DNA of 64,000 bases, from positions 15,954,527 to 16,018,526 of the forward strand of contig OX485808.1 of the NCBI GenBank assembly GCA_950295325.1. Direction: 5' to 3'. This DNA is from Polytrichum commune. Taxonomy: Eukaryota; Streptophyta; Polytrichopsida; Polytrichales; Polytrichaceae. The translations under genes and the position numbers were made by a program. This document shows positions 59,682 through 64,000 of the stretch, piece by piece. Each line of letters starts with the position of its first letter. Position 1 is the first letter of the stretch. The notes under the pieces were generated by a model. It did no database searches. It was not told the DNA's origin and saw only the letters and a list, made by a program, of their open reading frames with translations.

Positions 59682-59972
59682 GGGCCACTTCACACACAAG
59701 GCTGAAGGCCCATAACCACGGCAAAGGAAGAGCTCTCATTGGTCGAAAAGGCGGGGAGCGTCCAAGTTGACTTCACACTAGGAAGTGGAGGCCTAAAGGA
59801 CCAAAGAAAAGTTCGTGGATGAAAAGTCTACATGGAGTCCTACATGGCAGGCAGTGGATAAGGGTGTATGGTCTGCCGGAATTTGCGTCAGGCCCACCTC
59901 CAAGAGGTAGGCCTGACACAAATTCCGGCAGACTGTGGCAGTGAAACAGTTGTAAATGGTTGTCATTATTAT
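59682..59972 (+). mobile_element. Truncated Harbinger-type MITE (H1 variant) upstream of BUB3
   Basis: TAA precedes the end GGGCCACTTCACACACAAG. The sequence follows the nested copy at 16783 (GAGCTCTCATTGGTCGAAAA, CATGGAGTCCTACATGGC) but breaks off after about 290 bases without a right end. At 59871-59933 it folds into a hairpin with 30-base arms and a 3-base loop. It lies about 600 bases upstream of the BUB3 start codon. Confidence 0.8.
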
Positions 59973-60137
59973 TTTAATATTTTCAGGTTATAGTTGCTAA
60001 AATGAGGCATATGGCCGTTTCTCCCACATGCCCAGAAGTCGAAGTGGTTAGAGTCCATTGTATGTGCGATTGAAGTAAACAATTTTTTTGAGCGAAATTT
60101 TTTTGACAATTTTTTTGACAATTTTTTTTTTCTTCAA

Positions 60138-60560
60138 TGGCAGGATTTTCACAAGATGTGAGTGGATCCGAAACCCAACAATAGAGCCAAAATTCTCCTT
60201 GGATGTCGTGGAGTTAACCACAATTCGGATTGTACGGACCCTCATTATAAAGTAGAAATTTCAACAACTTTCAATTATTTGTTGATGAAGATGTAGAGTT
60301 GATTGGTACACAAATGCCGCAAAATATAGAGAGCAATAGAGATGTGAGCATTGGAGGAGAAGCAGAAGATACTTCTAGGAAAAATGATGATATTGGCAAG
60401 AAGAAGAGAGGTATGGCAGTAGCTACGAAATCAAAAGGAGTACCACAAAAGTTGATGAAGTAGATTTGGGAGATTCAGAAGGTGAAGAAGAGGCTCCAAT
60501 TAAATGGCGAGATTATGAGATTGAAATTCTCATAGCCATTCGCAGTGAGATAGAAGAATA
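60138..60560 (+). pseudogene. PIF/Harbinger Myb/SANT-like protein, decayed
   Basis: From ATG at 60138 (MAGFSQDVSGSETQQ) the frame breaks several times. A well-preserved segment at about 60465-60560 reads EGEEEAPIKWRDYEIEILIA followed by IRSEIEE, a stop and FAKSARKQG. This matches the trihelix/Myb-like DNA-binding region of the second protein of plant PIF/Harbinger elements. That protein normally helps the transposase reach the element ends. It faces the transposase relic at 61440-61902. Confidence 0.7.
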
Positions 60561-61439
60561 ATTCGCCAAATCTGCACGAAAACAAGGTTTGTATTTGTAT
60601 TTGTATGCTAGATTGATTGTTGTTAATTTCAAAAGCATAAATTGAATGAAAATATAAAAGTTCAGATACATATTGGGCCAATTGGGCATTTTTAAAGGCC
60701 TTCGCCTTTGCCGCCTACCTCGGGCCCCCTTTCCCCCCATTGAGGATTTAGCTGAATCGGGGGCACCGGGCTTCGATTTCGAGACCTCCTTGCTATGGGT
60801 GAGGAGCCTTAGTAGGTGGTATAGACGTACTTGTCCCTTTCTTCTAGTTGGTAGAGTTTCTAGCATATTATATTTATTCCCATTACATTGTATTCTACTA
60901 TATCCTATTATACTGACTTCTATTGTTATTGTAATCTGGAACATGAATGAATGTTTGGATTAAACTGCATGCTCGTATAGTATATATATTTTACGTAATT
61001 TTGGAAGAACATGGTTAGCATATAAAAACAAATACAAGGTCTTGTTTATAAAATACAAACATGATAAACGTTCAAATGAAATTTTAGGACATGATAAACG
61101 AGAATGTCTGTACTATGAGCAGATAGACATGTGAAATAGATAGTGTGCAAGTATGGTCAATCATATGTCAGCAAGTGCTCAAGAGGATGATGACCACTAC
61201 AGTATGCAGACCACATAACATAATTCACCTGCAAGTGCTATAAAAGATAAAAAGATAAAATAAAAGAGATTCTAGAACAGATAGTTAGTAATTCTTCAAA
61301 TTTGATTGCATCTTTTCAGGCAACAACAAATTTACTGAAAAATATAGATGCTCATATGGCAGCCTTAGTACAAAAATTATAGTTAGAGGCTCATATCAGC
61401 ATCTGTATCCATATTCTGAAATTATATATTTTAATTTTC

Positions 61440-61902
61440 CTAAAGTTTGATTTGCCATAAAGATTTAGCTATTGCTATATACATATTTGTAGTTTCTACC
61501 AATAAATCTTCGTCTTTTTTAATTTTTTTTATCAAGAAAATTTTAGTATCTCTATCAACTATTTCTGCTCTTCTTGTATCATTTTCTGTGATATATATAT
61601 TTATGACACCTCCTATAGCTGCTAATTCAACCATCATTTCTTGTCTTTCTCTCAATGATTTATTCTCTATACGTCTACTTAATTATCTTTTAGCTTCTTT
61701 TATCCATTCTATATCAAATTTGTTTTTTCCAATAGTACACATATTGTGTAGTACAATGCATGTAGCCATTACATCAGTCATATGTCGTAATGGTATATCG
61801 GATTTTCTCATAATGATTCTCCATCTTCTTTTCAAGATTCTGAAGGTTTGTATAAGTCTTGTACATACCTTCAAAATTTCGGATCTCTTTCTAAAATTAT
61901 AG
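61440..61902 (-). pseudogene. PIF/Harbinger DDE transposase, C-terminal relic
   Basis: The minus frame gives IQTFRILKRRWRIIMRKSD, then IPLRHMTDVMATCIVLHNMC and FDIEWIKEAKR. This is the conserved FGRLKGRWR..L...LP.IV.AC.VLHN block of Harbinger-type DDE nucleases, with the first Gly/Leu residues changed. One in-frame stop (61680-61682) separates it from a further 80 or so codons ending at 61440. The N-terminal domain with the first catalytic residues is absent. As a possible relative of the source for the H1, H2 and TAA-flanked MITEs it is relevant, but ends linking them were not found. Confidence 0.82.
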
Positions 61903-61909
61903 TCAAATT

Positions 61910-62905
61910 TTAAATAACCACCAAATTAGCATAAATACTTCAAATCAAGTGTGCTTTAGCATTTTGGAAAGTTATCAAAGTGCTTAACAAAATATAAGAG
62001 AAATTAAAGGTTAGTAAGGTACTATCCAATGTTCATAGCTCCTCACAGGTCATACTTCCAAATTCAATATCAGCTGCACCTTCATTCACTTCACACGGCG
62101 CTTTAACTTCATGTAAGTTTTGCCAACGCCAAGTTATAGCTTTCTAGAAAGCTAACAAACATCATATAGGTTCTCTCTAAAACTCATCTTCAAAAGCTAT
62201 ACAAAATGTTTTCTATGCTCTGTTGAAGTTGGTACACACTTTCACTATTGAATCTGATTGGCAGCTCAACACCCTCTCACCTTGAAAGCCATAACTCTCT
62301 CTTCAACACTTTAAACCAAGAATTATAAAGCTCCGTAAAGAGTTGATACAGTAACATTTCACTTATTCAAATCTCATAAACAAAAACATTATAAACAAGT
62401 TTCTACAAGCTTTTGAAGTTTCGGTCTTCTAATTTTCTTTTCAGCAAACACTGTTCCACTCTAACATTCATAAAAATCATATACAGAGTCAAAATAGAAC
62501 GTGCTATATCATTTCGAAACCACACCGACAAGATGTATAAACTTCTAAAATCTCATAGAAAAATTCGTAGTACAAACTGAGCTCTCGCTTTCCACACACT
62601 ACACACCTTAAAACTAAAAAAAACCCCTTTGATAAGAGAAGGTGTCCGACCCCTTAGCTTCCTCCCAAAATCAACACTAGCCCATACCTATATCACATAG
62701 GCTTCAACTAGTCATTGGCTAACCCCCAGTAGCTTACTTATTTTTATCTATCCCTTATCTTAGCGATAAGACATCAAAAGTTTACCAAAATGGTATATTA
62801 TTTTTACCTTTCATAACCAAACTTTAAACACACAAGATGAAGTTTGAAACTAAACGTATAACATCAAATATATGTCTAAAAGATATTGAAAAGAATTCCA
62901 AGAAG
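61910..62905. other. AT-rich stretch, nothing recognised
   Basis: No protein-like frame, repeat with defined ends or tRNA box was seen between the Harbinger relic and the coding fragment at 62910. Confidence 0.5.
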
Positions 62906-62909
62906 AATT

Positions 62910-63257
62910 TTACACCAACTGTAAGAACTTGAGGATGCGTCGAAGAATAAGTGCAACGTAGTCTGTACGATCAGCCTTAGTCAATGGATTAACTGGACCT
63001 TCTAGCCAATGTTGATGGTCGCGACTTCCTTTGATAGGCCTAAGACAATAAGAATATTGATCATCATTTAAGCCTCCAAAAATTCCTCCAAACGTTAGAT
63101 CTCGAGTGTCAGGTTCAACACACCCAACCTGCAACAAAATCACCACTGCACGAGCATCTTGTTGAAGGTTTCCGTGTCACCGCTACTCCACACGAGGTTG
63201 TTTTGACGGCCGATAAGGTCCAACTTTTTTTGTGGACGCTCATGCAGTGGTGCAGGA
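62910..63257 (-). pseudogene. Unrecognised two-part coding fragment
   Basis: On the minus strand a splice-acceptor-like TTAG at 63258-63261 is followed by an open stretch reading PAPLHERPQKKLDLIGRQNN and LVWSSGDTETFNKMLVQW, ending at TGA (63140-63142). Starting after GTTGCAG at 63129-63135, a second frame reads GCVEPDTRDLTFGGIFGGLN, CLRPIKGSRDHQHWLEGPVN and RTDYVALILRRILKFLQLV to a TAA at 62910-62912. The two parts read as one protein if about 17 bases between them are ignored; that is too short for an intron. The sequence looks like a real protein C-terminus, but I cannot name it. It could be the end of a gene with upstream exons at higher coordinates, or a broken copy. Confidence 0.45.
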
Positions 63258-63576
63258 CTAAGTGGTAAAAAAATACGACTCGGCAGTTGAGATAGAAAAA
63301 AATCCAGTTCAAACTCTAGTTGAAGTTTTTAATCTTAAGACTCAGGAAAAACTCTCCAATTCGACATGTTCAAAAAATCAAAACAACTACATCAAACTAG
63401 TGAAGCTCTAAAATGGTCCTTCTTCTTATAACATAGATATTTTCTAGCAAGAAGGCCTCATTTTGAAGTTTTCCCAAAAGATGTGATTATTTTTTCAAAT
63501 CAAAATTCATTCAAATAAATATAAAATAAATAATGTATAAACAATGGATGAGAATATAGATCCCTTCAGCATGCTC

Positions 63577-63740
63577 TGATAAACGCCAAGCCGAAGAAGC
63601 CCAACTAGTAAAGTGTTTCAAGAATCATAGCACTGATCCGGGTTCGAAACCCTTTGGACATGTATGAACGAGCGAATGGTCACGTGACTTGGCACTACTG
63701 GTGAAAATTAGGCAGATAACTACCAGTTGGCGCCACCTAC
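63577..63740 (+). mobile_element. tRNA-derived SINE-like element
   Basis: A polymerase III A-box-like segment (AGCCCAACTAGTAAAGTG) is followed about 35 bases later by a B-box (GGGTTCGAAACCC) at 63640-63652. The tRNA-like head runs into unrelated sequence (TTGGCACTACTGGTGAAAAT) and a T-rich 3' part. Only one copy is present in the window, and it differs from the SINE at 24443. Confidence 0.6.
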
Positions 63741-64000
63741 CCCCTAAGCATGTGAGAAGACGCAGAGATTCCAAATTTCGTGGTTTTTCTTTTCTCCCTT
63801 CATTCCTCTGATCTCCCCTTTCCTTTTTGTTTATAATTTTATTTTTCTTAGTTTTATTTTTATTTGTTTTAAATCCTATTCTGAAACCATTTCACACAAT
63901 ATTTACATATTAAATCATTTCTTGCACGACAATGTTCTACACACATGCGGGTAGAACTTTGAATAAAATTCCAATTTGTTTTGTAACCTTCTAATCCTTC
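63741..64000. other. AT-rich end of window
   Basis: Pyrimidine-rich then AT-rich sequence without a recognised gene. Confidence 0.5.

Noticed and set aside
60034-60075. tRNA-like A-box (GTCGAAGTGGTTAGAGTCC)
   Set aside because: No B-box follows at the proper distance and the sequence does not fold like a tRNA.
60660-60960. Possible third SINE with A- and B-box-like motifs
   Set aside because: The B-box-like GCTTCGATTTC precedes the A-box-like AGCCTTAGTAGGTGG on the plus strand, and on the minus strand the A-box is not readable. The order is wrong for a polymerase III promoter and no second copy was seen.

Overview
This window looks like nuclear DNA of a land plant. The reasons are a nine-exon BUB3-type mitotic checkpoint gene with GT-AG introns, a second three-exon gene, plant-type hAT and PIF/Harbinger transposase relics, many short inverted-repeat elements (MITEs), tRNA-derived SINEs and abundant microsatellites. 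There are no operons, ribosome binding sites or prokaryotic signals. I cannot name the species. Low gene density, long G/C homopolymer runs, a Tc1-like transposase relic and a TTAA-flanked element would suit a plant outside the well-studied crop genomes, but that is only inference.

Bases 1 to about 47,600 hold no gene I can support. They are a mosaic of old and young DNA transposons: a decayed hAT transposase (3.2-4.8 kb); a 31-32 bp tandem array built on GTCGACT (5.36-5.55 kb); a 600-bp piggyBac-like candidate with TTAA at both ends (6.26-6.86 kb); a decayed Tc1/mariner transposase (7.1-7.95 kb); dispersed repeats (10.5-15 kb); a nested pair of Harbinger-type MITEs (16.4-17.5 kb); a pogo-like element (17.7-18.5 kb); an intact-ended hAT element with a perfect 8-bp target duplication (22.2-23.5 kb); further Harbinger-type MITEs at 23.6, 29.8, 33.1, 35.9 and 39.4 kb; a 507-bp MITE with perfect 29-bp ends at 34.0 kb; and two opposite-strand copies of one SINE (24.4 and 40.0 kb).

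Bases 47.7 to 59.1 kb are the gene island. On the minus strand, 47,691-51,171 encodes a 372-residue protein in three exons that I do not recognise by name; its N-terminus looks organelle-targeting. A divergent plus-strand BTB/POZ gene (52.6-53.5 kb) is broken by a frameshift and an in-frame stop. On the minus strand, 54,814-59,083 encodes a complete 340-residue WD40 protein of the BUB3 family, closest in feel to the plant BUB3.3 type. All nine exons join in frame.

Bases 59.6 to 64.0 kb return to transposon DNA: a MITE copy about 0.6 kb upstream of the BUB3 start, remains of both PIF/Harbinger proteins (Myb/SANT-like, and the DDE transposase end), an unrecognised two-part coding fragment (62.9-63.26 kb) and a SINE-like tRNA-derived element. 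The most coherent non-genic story is the Harbinger system: at least seven related MITE copies flanked by TTA/TAA, one nested inside another, with relics of a possible protein source in the same window.
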